From positions 1-27,064 of the forward strand of contig JAUWYK010000016.1 in the NCBI GenBank assembly GCA_030615865.1: DNA of 27,064 nt, written 5' to 3'. The stretch is from Dehalococcoidia bacterium (GTDB lineage Bacteria > Chloroflexota > Dehalococcoidia > Dehalococcoidales > JAUWYK01). Both the position numbers and the translations under genes were made by a program. This document shows, in pieces, positions 7,597 through 16,019 of this stretch. Each line of letters starts with the position of its first letter. Positions within the stretch are counted from its first letter, which is position 1. Under the pieces are notes generated by a model. It was not told where the DNA came from. It searched no databases and saw only the letters and a list, made by a program, of their open reading frames with translations.

Positions 7597-7995
7597 ATGA
7601 GCATAGAGGAAAATAAAAGAATAGCCAAAGCCGATGTGCTCTGTGTTGGTCCCGACACGCTGGAGGAAAAGCTCTCCTACTATCATGACAATCCGACGGT
7701 TTGGGACTCTGTTATGAGGGTGCTGGGATATTCGGAAAACAACACGGTATCCGGGTTTGAGGAGGTGAAGAAGTTCTTCACTTGGTTAGCGAATCTGCCG
7801 CCGGTAAAAGTCAAAGTCCAGAACGTATTTGGCGAAGGTGATAAGGTCGCTGTCGAGTGGGTATTATCAGGAGGAGAGAGCACACAAAAGTTTGAGATAC
7901 CCTGTGCTAACCTGTATGATTTCGAAAATGGTAAGATTAAGAGCGTAAGAATGCAATTTGATTCTGCCTATTTTGCAGAGATTATAGGAAAATAA
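7597..7995 (+). CDS. SnoaL-like/NTF2-fold protein, paralogue 1
   Basis: This is a 132-residue soluble protein with the compact alpha+beta cone fold pattern of SnoaL-like proteins: an N-terminal helix region, TVWDSVMRVLGY, VSGFEEVKKFFTWLANLPPVK, then strands ending CANLYDFENGKIKSVRMQFD. That ending (strand, D-x-E/N-G-K-I, strand) is the typical SnoaL finish. Family members include polyketide cyclases, dehydratases and many proteins without known activity, so no reaction is assigned. It is about 80% identical (27 differences counted by eye) to the gene at 23882. GAGG 8 nt before ATG supports the start. It follows the TRAP genes and precedes a DUF169 gene. Confidence 0.75.
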   Translation: MSIEENKRIAKADVLCVGPDTLEEKLSYYHDNPTVWDSVMRVLGYSENNTVSGFEEVKKFFTWLANLPPVKVKVQNVFGEGDKVAVEWVLSGGESTQKFEIPCANLYDFENGKIKSVRMQFDSAYFAEIIGK

Positions 7996-8049
7996 GATTG
8001 CACCTCTATAGTGGCAACTTGAATTAGAATAAACACATGGGAGGTTATT

Positions 8050-8805
8050 ATGAGTTCAATCCAACAAGATTTATCCATATTTAACAAATTCAATTTTGAG
8101 AGGCAGCCTGTAGGTGTCAAGTTCTTATTGAGGAAACCGCAAGGAATCGAGCAGCTGGACAAAAGTTTAGCTTTTTGTGAGATGCACAGAGAAGCGCAAC
8201 TGAGAGGGCTCCCGTTTTACGCCGCTAGAGAGAATTTCGGTTGCGCAGGTCCGATACCACTGGGGATGGATGAAATTGAACCAATTTTCGCAAGTGGGCA
8301 GGTGGGACCAAAATTAGAAATCTTTAAGGGACCGCGGGCTAACAGAAGAATATATCAAGTTCTTCCAAAACTGGATAGGAATACTGTTAACTATGTCGTT
8401 TTCTCAACATTGGAGAAATTGTCATTCGAGCCAGATGTCTTGATTATTACGGCTAACCCCAGCCAGGCAGAAATTGTGCTGAGAGCATCGAGCTATACGA
8501 ACGGAGAAATGTACTCCAGTAAGACAACTACCGTCCTGGGGTGCGCCTGGCTTTACGTTTATCCATACATAAGTGGCAAATTGAATTATATCGTCACTGG
8601 CCTTTGCTGGGGCATGAAAGCACTACGGGTATTTCCAGAGGGTCTAATACTAATATCTATTCCCTATGATTTACTACCCACCCTGGTACATAATTTGCAG
8701 GATATGAATTGGACCCCTCCGGCCTATACCGAAGGTAGAGACGCTTATTTCAATGGATTTCAGCGGTTAATCAACGAATTGAATCAAGAGCAGCAGGAAT
8801 CTTAA
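8050..8805 (+). CDS. DUF169 (COG2043) family protein
   Basis: The 251 residues match the DUF169 layout: an N-terminal PVGVKFLL segment (20-27), FCEMHREAQLRGLPFYA with C43, ENFGCAGPIPLGM with C65, IFKGPRANRRIYQVLPKL, then VNYVVFSTLEKLSFEPDVLII, NPSQAEIVLRASSY, TVLGCAWLYVYPY with C165 and IVTGLCWGMKAL with C186. Four conserved-looking Cys suggest a redox or metal role, but the function of this family is not established. It is cytoplasmic by composition. GGAGG 6 nt before ATG 8050 supports the start. It lies 54 nt after the SnoaL-like gene and probably shares its transcript. Confidence 0.82.
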   Translation: MSSIQQDLSIFNKFNFERQPVGVKFLLRKPQGIEQLDKSLAFCEMHREAQLRGLPFYAARENFGCAGPIPLGMDEIEPIFASGQVGPKLEIFKGPRANRRIYQVLPKLDRNTVNYVVFSTLEKLSFEPDVLIITANPSQAEIVLRASSYTNGEMYSSKTTTVLGCAWLYVYPYISGKLNYIVTGLCWGMKALRVFPEGLILISIPYDLLPTLVHNLQDMNWTPPAYTEGRDAYFNGFQRLINELNQEQQES

Positions 8806-9037
8806 CTAAGTTAGGCAACGTTACCGAGCGAATGTCACAAAAGCTTGATTTGTTAGTTAACAATGTGACGGTTTGTTAAGTCAGACAAGGGCAGTTAGTG
8901 CTGTCTTCATTGTAACCTAGTTATTGGCTCTAAGCACAGATTTGTTAATCTTTTTACTTATTTGTCCCGTAAAAAATTGCAAACTGAATCGCTCGCAGCA
9001 ATGGATACCCTTCTGGTACAGCGGATTGCATTGGACT

Positions 9038-9064
9038 GAGGTTACCAATGAATTGGGTAACCTC
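9038..9064. repeat. 9-bp perfect inverted repeat at the asnC remnant end
   Basis: GAGGTTACC (9038-9046) and GGTAACCTC (9056-9064) flank a 9-nt loop. It overlaps the last codons of the deleted asnC copy. The stretch 8806-9037 upstream holds no gene I can support, only a loose GTCAC/GTGAC inverted pair near 8834-8869. Confidence 0.5.
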
Positions 9065-9158
9065 TCGAATGAACTCTGGAACCAATGTCACCTGAATATC
9101 CCTGCCTGCCACTCTTTTGCAGCTCCTGTATCAATCTTTGGTCAAGCTCATCTACCAT
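9042..9158 (-). pseudogene. internally deleted copy of the Lrp/AsnC regulator gene
   Basis: From ATG 9158 the frame reads MVDELDQRLIQELQKSGRQG, nearly identical to the start of the intact regulator at 16526, then leaves the family after residue 21. The last stretch (ACCCAATTCATTGGTA on the minus strand) resembles the 3' end of the intact gene (ACCCAACTCATTAGTA). About 380 nt of the middle therefore appear deleted. The remaining 38 codons cannot form a working DNA-binding and ligand domain. The upstream 5' region is conserved with the intact copy apart from a 1-nt T-run difference. Confidence 0.75.
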
Positions 9159-9325
9159 CTCAACCTCGCAAGAAAGGTTTAATGATAAGTTTAGCACATT
9201 CTCGCTTTTTGGAAATGGTTTCAAGAAACAAATGCCAGCGAATTCAGAGTTCTGCTGGCGTGCTGCTCCTGATAATTACGATTTTCGTAAAAATCTCACC
9301 GTTGTTAAGCTTGACAGCTTACGAA
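9096..9325. repeat. copy A of a duplicated asnC 5' end plus intergenic control region
   Basis: This segment matches 16464-16694. Over roughly the first 185 nt I count six substitutions and one T insertion, followed by a variable block of about 25 nt and then identity again through TTGACAGCTTACGAA. Weaker similarity continues through the ribosome site and first 25 codons of the divergent ocd gene (to about 9532 here, about 16842 in copy B). Confidence 0.88.
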
Positions 9326-9333
9326 TTTGCTGT
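9276..9333. promoter_or_regulatory. paired TTACGA-type operators of ocd, copy A
   Basis: A perfect dyad TTACGA-TTT-TCGTAA lies at 9276-9290. A second TTACGA starts at 9319, between the -35 and -10 of the ocd promoter. The two sites are 43 bp apart, about four helical turns, as in copy B. Lrp/AsnC proteins bind such phased dyads as multimers. The site inside the promoter suggests repression. Confidence 0.55.
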
Positions 9334-9339
9334 TAAATT
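9311..9339 (+). promoter_or_regulatory. promoter of ocd
   Basis: TTGACA (9311-9316), a 17-nt spacer and TAAATT (9334-9339). The -35 and first part of the spacer are conserved in the duplicate at 16680. The leader to the TTG start at 9454 is about 107 nt. Confidence 0.6.
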
Positions 9340-9453
9340 CTTATAAACTATATGTTTGCTTGCAGTAGCATTCTGGGTTCAGGCTCTGGTTACAACAATT
9401 GAGGATGCTCGTTAGAGGAGCAATCGAATGAAGGCTTATGGAGGTATACTGTT

Positions 9454-10479
9454 TTGAGACATGATTTGCACTTGGTGGGCGAGATGAATGAAGACTTTAC
9501 TGCACCCGAAGTACTATTGTTAGGTAGAAGCGAAATTGAAGAACTTCTTAGCATGGGTGAAGCACTAAAAGCAGTCGAACATTCCTTTAGGCTCAAAACT
9601 GAAGGTGGGACTACTATGCCCCCCAAGTTGTATTTGAACCTTCCCCAATACCAAGGGGATTTTAGGGCTATGCCAGTCTACATCGATGGAAGTGCTGGGG
9701 TGAAATGGGTAAGCGTGTATCCCGATAACTGGAAGCAGAACTTACCAAGCATAGTGGCTACCATCATCTTATGTGACCCCAACACTGGCTACCCCCTTGC
9801 CATCATGGACGGCACATATATTACCAATGTAAGAACAGGAGCCGCAGGGGGTGTAGCCGTCAAATACCTGGCTAGGAGAGATTTGTCGGTTATCGGGTTC
9901 ATAGGTGCTGGTACGCAGGCCAAGACGCAGTTACTGGCCATAAGCGAAGTGCTTCCCCAGATTAAAGAGGTAAAGGTATTTGATCTGCACCGGGATACTA
10001 GCCTGAAATACGCCAAAGAGATGGGGGCAAGACTAAGCTTAAACATCAGTCCGGTGGAAACTATCGAGGAGGCAACGGAAGCCGATATTGTAGTTACCAC
10101 TACTCCGTCAAGAACACCAATTGTCAAAAAGCAGCATATTCGCCCGGGGACTCACATAAATGCCATTGGCGCTGACGCCAAGGGGAAGCAGGAGCTAGAG
10201 GCAGACCTGTTAACGGGGGCAAAGATTATAGTTGATGACATTGAGCAAGCTTCTCATTCCGGGGAGATTAATGTCCCGTTATCAGAGGGGGTAATAAAAG
10301 TTGAGGATATATATGGCACCCTGGGGGAGGTGGTGGCAAACATAAAGAAAGGGCGAGAAAACGACGAGGAGATAACCATTTTCGATTCCACCGGACTGGC
10401 TATTCAGGATATAATCTGTGCTAAACTTGTATATGAGAAAGCCAAGGAGAGAGTGGTACCTACTTTTAAGCTCTTTTAA
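9454..10479 (+). CDS. ornithine cyclodeaminase/mu-crystallin family NAD(P)-dependent enzyme
   Basis: Members deaminate or reduce imino/amino acids with a bound nicotinamide cofactor (ornithine cyclodeaminase, alanine dehydrogenase, ketimine reductase). The 341 residues show KWVSVYPDNW (84-93), VRTGAAGGVAVKYLA (126-140) with the conserved Arg, the Rossmann motif GFIGAGTQAKTQ (148-159), INAIGADAKGKQELE with the catalytic-type Asp, and IFDSTGLAIQDI near the C terminus. All key residues appear present. The TTG start at 9454 has GGAGG 9 nt upstream, and the same TTGAGA context recurs in the stub at 16775; ATG 9484 is the alternative. The true substrate cannot be told from sequence. It was originally paired divergently with the asnC copy now decayed beside it. 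Confidence 0.88.
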   Translation: MRHDLHLVGEMNEDFTAPEVLLLGRSEIEELLSMGEALKAVEHSFRLKTEGGTTMPPKLYLNLPQYQGDFRAMPVYIDGSAGVKWVSVYPDNWKQNLPSIVATIILCDPNTGYPLAIMDGTYITNVRTGAAGGVAVKYLARRDLSVIGFIGAGTQAKTQLLAISEVLPQIKEVKVFDLHRDTSLKYAKEMGARLSLNISPVETIEEATEADIVVTTTPSRTPIVKKQHIRPGTHINAIGADAKGKQELEADLLTGAKIIVDDIEQASHSGEINVPLSEGVIKVEDIYGTLGEVVANIKKGRENDEEITIFDSTGLAIQDIICAKLVYEKAKERVVPTFKLF

Positions 10480-10487
10480 TTGGATAT

Positions 10488-10512
10488 AAGGGGGTGGGAT
10501 ATGACAGGATAG
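10488..10512 (+). promoter_or_regulatory. minimal ORF (MTG) with Shine-Dalgarno after ocd
   Basis: AAGGGGGTG (10488-10496) precedes ATG ACA GGA TAG (10501-10512). The string resembles the start-stop site before dctP, where ATGTGACAGGATA follows AGGAGGTG. The role is unknown; chance is possible. Confidence 0.2.
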
Positions 10513-10550
10513 CTATGGGTAGAGCCTAAATTTTTGCAAGGAGTAAAAAT

Positions 10551-10580
10551 ATGAAAGGCAAAAAGCTTGGTTCCGGGTAA
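10551..10580 (+). CDS. possible 9-residue leader peptide upstream of the aminotransferase
   Basis: AAGGAG (10538-10543) lies 7 nt before ATG 10551, which opens MKGKKLGSG and stops at TAA 10578-10580, 53 nt before the aminotransferase start. The ribosome site is good, but nothing else supports expression and no attenuator hairpin is evident. Confidence 0.2.
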   Translation: MKGKKLGSG

Positions 10581-10633
10581 AATGCTTTAAGTCAAAATCA
10601 GCTACGGTAAACACTATTGTAGGAGGTAGGTAA

Positions 10634-11974
10634 ATGGAAAAGAAATCACTTAAACCAGAGTGGGCAGAGGAGGACAGAAAACACCAGCTCCATGGCGGGG
10701 TGCCACTGGATGCTTTTGCTGAGAAGGGCAGTGCCATGATCATAAGCGAGGGGCATGGCCTAATTCTCAGGGATGTTTATGGCAAGGAATATATTGATGC
10801 CGTGTCGGGCGCAGTTTGTGTTAATCTCGGCTACGGATGCGAGGAGCTACCTGAGGTAGCCATGGCTCAAATGGCTAAGTTGAGTTACCTCATGAATTGG
10901 TCAGATTTTGCCAATACCGCAGCCATTGAATATGCCAGCAAGCTGGCTGAATTCACTCCCGATGGACTGGACCGCTTCTTCTTCGCCATCAGTGGTTCTG
11001 AGGCTAATGAGAGTGCTTATAAGATTGCCCGCTACTACTGGATAAACCAGGGTAAAGATAGCAAGACCAAGATTATAAGCCGGCAGCACTCCTACCATGG
11101 ACTTAACCTTGCTTCCATGTCGGCTACCGGCATGGAAAGATTCCACGAAAGATTTGGTCCCCTAGTCCCCGAGTTTATTCGAATACCTACCGCTTATTGC
11201 TATCGCTGCCCCTTTGGCAAGGAGTATCCCAACTGCAAGCTAGAGTGTGCTGAGGCGCTAGCGGAGACGATTGACAGGGAGGGCAAGGACACCATCGCCG
11301 CCTTTGTTGCTGAGCCAATCCATGGGACCGCTGGTACCATTGTCCCGCCACAGGAGTATTGGCCCCGGGTAACCCAGATATGTAAAGAGCGCAATGTCCT
11401 CTTAATTCTTGACGAGGTTATGACCGGCTTTGGCCGAACTGGTAAGAACTTTGCCTGCGAGCATTGGAACTTCATCCCCGACATGATGCTGATGGCAAAA
11501 GGAATAATCAACGCCGCCTTGCCACTTTCCGCAGTAGCCATAACTGAGAAGGTATTTCAAGGGATGTGCGGACCAAACGCTTTTTACCACCTATACACTT
11601 GCGGCGCTCACCCGGTGTGTTGTGCTGTAGCCATGAAGAGTCTGGAGATTTTGCTCAGAAAGAACCTGGTGGATAACTCAGCCAGGGTAGGCAAATATAT
11701 GCTTGAGCGTCTCAAGGAACTGGAGAAGTACCCCCACGTTGGCGAGGTGCGTGGATTAGGCTTGTTTGCCGCTTTTGAGATAGTGGAGGACAAGAAGACC
11801 CGGGCTCCCCAGGGCAACCTGGCAAAGAAGCTGGTGGCTACTGCCAGAGAGCGGGGCTTAATCGTCCGTGTCGCCTTGACGGCAATACAAGTAGCCCCGC
11901 CACTAATAGCCACCGAGGCTGATATTGATAAGATAATGGATATACTTAAGCCGATCGTGGCTGAATTGCCTTAG
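10634..11974 (+). CDS. class III (omega) aminotransferase, PLP-dependent
   Basis: Class III aminotransferases move an amino group, often a terminal one, from an amine or amino acid to a keto acid such as pyruvate. The 446 residues contain AISGSEANESAYKIARYY (118-135), the PLP-stacking SYHG (153-156), AEPIHGTAGTIVPPQEYW, the PLP-pyridine Asp in LILDEVMTGFGRTG (257-270, D260), and the Schiff-base Lys in MAKGI (K289). A Cys-rich insert YCYRCPFGKEYPNCKLEC (188-205) is shared with a subset of these enzymes and could bind metal. The start ATG 10634 has GGAGG 7 nt upstream. It lies 46 nt before the PEP-domain gene, in line with the oxidoreductase, so an amine-to-aldehyde role is plausible but unproven. 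Confidence 0.92.
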   Translation: MEKKSLKPEWAEEDRKHQLHGGVPLDAFAEKGSAMIISEGHGLILRDVYGKEYIDAVSGAVCVNLGYGCEELPEVAMAQMAKLSYLMNWSDFANTAAIEYASKLAEFTPDGLDRFFFAISGSEANESAYKIARYYWINQGKDSKTKIISRQHSYHGLNLASMSATGMERFHERFGPLVPEFIRIPTAYCYRCPFGKEYPNCKLECAEALAETIDREGKDTIAAFVAEPIHGTAGTIVPPQEYWPRVTQICKERNVLLILDEVMTGFGRTGKNFACEHWNFIPDMMLMAKGIINAALPLSAVAITEKVFQGMCGPNAFYHLYTCGAHPVCCAVAMKSLEILLRKNLVDNSARVGKYMLERLKELEKYPHVGEVRGLGLFAAFEIVEDKKTRAPQGNLAKKLVATARERGLIVRVALTAIQVAPPLIATEADIDKIMDILKPIVAELP

Positions 11975-12020
11975 ATAACCGGTCTTTGAAGTCGCAAATC
12001 TTAGAAACAGGGGGGAGACT

Positions 12021-13736
12021 ATGCCGTGGAATTGGAGACTACACACCAGAGAATTCTGGCCAATGAGGGATCTTAAAAAATACCCAGTCTGGTTCTTGAA
12101 CAGGGCTCACACCTTTCCTGCCTTCACCCCGCTATTCATGTGGACTTGGTGTTTTAGTGAGACACGGGGGGTTTGGTACGGTGTCAATGAAACCTGGACG
12201 CCTACCACCCGAGGACACATGATGCTCGATATTGATGGCTGTAGCCTGGAAGGTGGGCTGAGAATTGGCGATGAAAAGGAGATCAAAGAGAGGGAGAAAC
12301 GCTTCCGAGAAATTATCGGGAAGGAATTCGCTCCCAAGTGGGACCAAATCTGGGCAAATATCAAAGAAGAACTGGAGGGCTATTACCAGAAGTTAAGGAA
12401 TTTCGATTACGAAAAGGCTACCGTCTGGGAACTATATAAACAATTCAAGTATGCCATGGGGGTGGTCGAGAGGATGTGGGAACTACACTTTTATATGTTG
12501 TACGGCATATATGGAGCCTACTGGGAATTCAATGACCTGCTCAAAGAGTACGCTGGGCTCAAGGAAAACGATCCCCTGCTACATAAGTTGACAAGGGGAT
12601 ACGATAATCAACTCTTCGTGATGGATCGAGCAATATGGGACTTGCGTAATCGAGCCCTTGAGCTTGGAATAGACGATATTTTCCGCAACACTCCTGCCGC
12701 TGAGGTCATATCTGCCTTAAAGGAAACCGCTGTCGGTAAGGAATGGGTAGAAAAAGACCTCCATAATTTCTTGATGGTGAAAGGGTATGGCTGGCGGCAG
12801 CCACGAATGATGGAGTTCATCAGTCCAGCCTGGTGGGAGGATCCAACACCGGTTATCATATTCGTCCAGAAATACCTTATGCTGTCAGGTGGGCCTGAAG
12901 CCGTCTTCCCGCTGGAGACCATAAGGCCCCACCTAGAGGCAGAGAGAAAGGCAGTAGAAGAGGAGATTTTGAGAAAGGTTAAGGCCGCTGGCTGTCTTGA
13001 CATGGACTGGTTTTTAGCTGTAATGAAGCTTGCTCAGAGGACCAGCTCTATCAGTGAAAGCCATGGCTGGATTTGCGAGTGTCAGTGCTTTCCTTCCTTC
13101 CGCTATTGCATACTAAAAATTGGAGAAAGGCTGCTGAAATATGGGACTATCTCCCGCCTAGATGACCTCTTCTTCTTAATTCCTGACGAGATAGAGACAC
13201 TCATTGCCCTGCCAGAAAACTATGAAGCGGGCGACATCGCTGAGGAGAGAAGACAGCTATGGCAGGCGCAAAAGGAATACCGTAGCCGGCCCAATTTTAT
13301 CTCTCGAGGACCAATGGAGCCTGAGGAGACAGCCAAGCATGTTATTGAGGCTAAAGACCCGATAGTTAGCTTAGTCAGCATAGGAACTTTAGTAACGCCT
13401 CGACCGGAAACGGGGGCGATTCTCTTCGGCAATTGCGGCAATACCGGCGAGGCAGAAGGAGTTGCTCGAATACTGGTGAGTGAGGCAGACGTAGGGAAAG
13501 TAGAGCCAGGCGATATCCTAGTTTGTCCTGCCACCTATGCTAGTTGGAGCACCATTTTCCCTCTACTCAAAGGGGTGGTCGCTGACGGTGCTGGAATTGC
13601 TCATCATACTTGCATTATTGGCCGAGAGTATGATATCCCGGTAGTAATGACTACCGGGACTGCCACCCAAGTGCTTAAGGACGGTGACCGAATCAGGGTA
13701 AAGGCAGACGAAGGTCTGGTCTTTCGCTTGGATTAG
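12021..13736 (+). CDS. PEP-utilising enzyme phosphohistidine (mobile) domain protein without ATP-grasp domain
   Basis: The last 90 or so residues form the swivelling domain that carries phosphate on a His in PEP synthase, PPDK and related enzymes: GNTGEAEGVARILVSEAD, VEPGDILVCPATYASW, then GIAHHTCIIGREYDIPVV (525-542), with H529 aligning to the phosphoaccepting His, and a DGDRIRVKADEG finish. Residues 1-430 are a mostly helical region whose AHTFPAFTPLF (29-39) resembles the middle domain of rifampin-phosphotransferase and phenylphosphate-synthase-like proteins. No ATP-grasp nucleotide domain is present in this protein or elsewhere in the window, so a partner subunit or a non-canonical role is implied. 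It is 571 residues; start ATG 12021 follows GGGGGAG. It is part of the run aminotransferase, this gene, oxidoreductase. Confidence 0.82.
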   Translation: MPWNWRLHTREFWPMRDLKKYPVWFLNRAHTFPAFTPLFMWTWCFSETRGVWYGVNETWTPTTRGHMMLDIDGCSLEGGLRIGDEKEIKEREKRFREIIGKEFAPKWDQIWANIKEELEGYYQKLRNFDYEKATVWELYKQFKYAMGVVERMWELHFYMLYGIYGAYWEFNDLLKEYAGLKENDPLLHKLTRGYDNQLFVMDRAIWDLRNRALELGIDDIFRNTPAAEVISALKETAVGKEWVEKDLHNFLMVKGYGWRQPRMMEFISPAWWEDPTPVIIFVQKYLMLSGGPEAVFPLETIRPHLEAERKAVEEEILRKVKAAGCLDMDWFLAVMKLAQRTSSISESHGWICECQCFPSFRYCILKIGERLLKYGTISRLDDLFFLIPDEIETLIALPENYEAGDIAEERRQLWQAQKEYRSRPNFISRGPMEPEETAKHVIEAKDPIVSLVSIGTLVTPRPETGAILFGNCGNTGEAEGVARILVSEADVGKVEPGDILVCPATYASWSTIFPLLKGVVADGAGIAHHTCIIGREYDIPVVMTTGTATQVLKDGDRIRVKADEGLVFRLD

Positions 13737-13782
13737 AAGGAGTTCGGATTTGCTACACTGAATAGAGGCAGGAGGTCTAGTA

Positions 13783-15621
13783 ATGTATGGCTACACAGGT
13801 AAACTACTACGAGTAAACCTCAGCTCAGGCGAAAGTAAAGTTGAGCCGATACCCGAGCCGGTGATAAAGGACTTCCTTGGCGGGAGGGGGCTGGGTGTCA
13901 GCTATCTTTATCAAGAACTTTCCCCCGGCATAGACCCTTTGGGAACGGAGAATAAATTACTCTTCTTGATGGGTCCCCTTGGGGCTACTCCAGCTTTAGG
14001 TTTTTCCAAGATGGCAGTGGTAACCAAAAGCCCCCTTACCGGCGGGGTAACGAAATCAATTGGCGGTGGTTATTTCGGCGCTTTCCTTAAGTTCGCTGGA
14101 TTTGATGCCCTCATAGTGGAAGGCAGGGCGCAAAACCCGGTATACATCTACATCGAGGATGGAAACGCCAAACTTGTGGACGCGGTTGAACTATGGGGGC
14201 TGGATACGCAGCAGACTCAGCAGAAGTTGCGGGAAAGGCATGGACCGAGGACAAAGGTTGCTTGCATTGGACTGGCTGCGGAAAAGCTAGTGCGCTATTC
14301 AGCTATCCTCAGCGACCGCCGCACTGCAGCCCGGGGAGGTGTAGGTACCGTCATGGGGGCTAAAAGGCTAAAGGCAGTGGCAATAAACTCTACTGGCTCG
14401 GTTGCCCTTCACGATGCCGAAGAGTTCAGAAAACTGGTTCGAGAACAGGTTGAGGGTCTGAAAAAGGATAAACGGAGAGCTATGTTGACCCAATATGGGA
14501 CCTCTAATTTAACCTTGCCTTTTGTAGAGTTGGGAATATACCCAACCTACAATTTTCGTAAGGGGACTTTAGAGGGGATTGAGAGGCTCAGCGCCGAGGA
14601 GTTTGCCAAGTTTAAGGTCAGAAATTACGGCTGTTATGGCTGTATGACCAGATGCGGTCAGGTACGCCAGGTAACTGAAGGGCAATATAAAGGCGCTATG
14701 AGCGATGGCCCAGAGTATGAGACCATATGTACTCTGGGTGGGCTGGTAGGAAACAATGACCCGGCATCGCTAATAGCTGTCGACGCCATCTGCGACCTAT
14801 TAGGCTTGGATACCATCAGCACTGGTGTTTGCCTTGCCTTCGCCTGTGAGCTATTTGAAAAAGGGATAATAGGTTTGAAGGATACCGATGGTCTTGACCT
14901 TCGCTGGGGTAATCATCGGGATATGATTACGATGGTGGAGAAAATCGGGAGGCGCCAAGGTCTGGGTCAGGTTTTAGGCGAAGGGGTCAAGCGAGCCGCT
15001 GACCATATTGGCAAAGGGGCTGAAGCCTACGCCATGCATGTTAAAGGTTCAGAAATCGCCGGCTACGAACCCAGGGCTGTCAAGGGATACGGACTGATCT
15101 ATGCTACCTCAAATATAGGCGCAAATCACATGTACGGTCGCCCTAGAGAGGAAGTTGCTGGCAGTAAGGATAGGTTTGCCGATGAAGGTAAGGGCGAGAG
15201 GATGGCCCGTGCCCAAATAGAGCAAGTAGTGGCGGACTCAGTTATTCAATGTAATTTTGGTGCTACCGGCCTTAGCCCTGAAATACGCGGTAAACTCTTG
15301 GTAGCATCTACCGGATTTGGCGAGTTCGGTGACCCAGCCTACTTGAATATTATAGGGGAGAGGATTGTTACCCTTGAGCGGGCGTTCAATGTTCGTGAGG
15401 GATTCAACCGTAAGGATGATACCCTTCCCCACAGAATGTTAAATGAACCGTTACAGGATGCCGGTCCAGCCACCGGTGAGGTAATACGAAAGTTGGACAC
15501 CCTTCTTGATGAGTATTATGATGCCTTTGGCTATAGCCGTCAGGGAGTCCCCACGGTAGAAAGGCTGAGGGAGTTGGGTCTAGATAGGGTGATAAAGGAT
15601 ATAGAGAAGTTTGTCAGGTAG
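13783..15621 (+). CDS. aor: tungsten-containing aldehyde:ferredoxin oxidoreductase
   Basis: AOR oxidises aldehydes to carboxylic acids using a tungsten bis-pterin cofactor and a [4Fe-4S] cluster, passing electrons to ferredoxin; it can also run in reverse. At 612 residues it is full length. The N-terminal domain opens GYTGKLLRVNLSSGE and holds GPLGATPALGFSKMAVVTKSP. The pterin-binding segment is SDRRTAARGGVGTVMGAKRL (177-196). Cluster ligands are C284, C287 and C291 (GCYGCMTRC) with C490 as the fourth, the same spacing as the archaeal enzyme. Acid/base candidates are E311/E313 and H449. The C terminus has the family string RAFNVREGFNRKDDTLPHR. GGAGG 8 nt before ATG 13783 supports the start. 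No tungstate transporter or cofactor gene is in the window. Confidence 0.95.
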   Translation: MYGYTGKLLRVNLSSGESKVEPIPEPVIKDFLGGRGLGVSYLYQELSPGIDPLGTENKLLFLMGPLGATPALGFSKMAVVTKSPLTGGVTKSIGGGYFGAFLKFAGFDALIVEGRAQNPVYIYIEDGNAKLVDAVELWGLDTQQTQQKLRERHGPRTKVACIGLAAEKLVRYSAILSDRRTAARGGVGTVMGAKRLKAVAINSTGSVALHDAEEFRKLVREQVEGLKKDKRRAMLTQYGTSNLTLPFVELGIYPTYNFRKGTLEGIERLSAEEFAKFKVRNYGCYGCMTRCGQVRQVTEGQYKGAMSDGPEYETICTLGGLVGNNDPASLIAVDAICDLLGLDTISTGVCLAFACELFEKGIIGLKDTDGLDLRWGNHRDMITMVEKIGRRQGLGQVLGEGVKRAADHIGKGAEAYAMHVKGSEIAGYEPRAVKGYGLIYATSNIGANHMYGRPREEVAGSKDRFADEGKGERMARAQIEQVVADSVIQCNFGATGLSPEIRGKLLVASTGFGEFGDPAYLNIIGERIVTLERAFNVREGFNRKDDTLPHRMLNEPLQDAGPATGEVIRKLDTLLDEYYDAFGYSRQGVPTVERLRELGLDRVIKDIEKFVR

Positions 15622-15660
15622 GACACTGCTGAAGATTTTATGTAATTAGGAGAAAACCAA

Positions 15661-15864
15661 ATGACCATAGCGGAGATGCTAGTCAGAAATGCTAGAATGT
15701 ACCCCACGCGTTTCCCGGCCAAAGTAGTCCGGTTAATATCAAAGCCTTTGACTTGGGATATGAGACCTGCCAGCAGGCAGTCAAATAGCCGTCATGCCAG
15801 CAGCTCCATGATATGCATTACCTTCACCGGCATTTTATTCCTGATAATGCTGTCAAGGAGTTGA
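15661..15864 (+). pseudogene. stump of an AMP-forming acyl-CoA ligase gene
   Basis: ATG 15661, 12 nt after TTAGGAG, opens MTIAEMLVRNARMYPTRFPA, which matches the standard start of AMP-dependent acyl-CoA synthetases (leader helix ending N-A-R-x-Y-P). After about residue 20 the family match is lost and the frame ends at 67 codons. None of the P-loop, A5 or A8 core motifs remains. It lies 39 nt after aor, as if an AOR-ligase pair once converted an aldehyde through its acid to an acyl-CoA. The call rests on a short N-terminal match only. Confidence 0.5.
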
Positions 15865-15942
15865 ATCTCGCAGGCCGCAGTACTTCGTTGCTCCCAGCCC
15901 TCCCACTCCCAAAACAAGACCAACGATATCCCACCAGTTCAT
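15853..15942 (-). CDS. possible 29-residue small protein downstream of asnC
   Basis: ATG 15942 has a perfect AAGGAGG 5 nt upstream. The frame reads MNWWDIVGLVLGVGGLGATK and ends STP-stop at 15853. The first half is hydrophobic with glycines, as for a membrane-inserting peptide or the truncated start of a membrane protein. It lies 78 nt after the asnC stop on the same strand. No homologue is recognised. Confidence 0.3.
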   Translation of the reverse strand: MNWWDIVGLVLGVGGLGATKYCGLRDSTP

Positions 15943-16019
15943 GCTGACCTCCTTACATTGAGTCAGTTTCCCATTTCATATAGTATAGATGCGCAAGGCA
16001 GCCGCATGATGATGGGCAC

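Noticed and set aside
8924..9346. 140-codon plus-strand frame between DUF169 and ocd
   Set aside because: It lies antisense to the asnC remnant and across the control region, has no ribosome site and shows no family features. Similarity to copy B follows the regulator frame instead.
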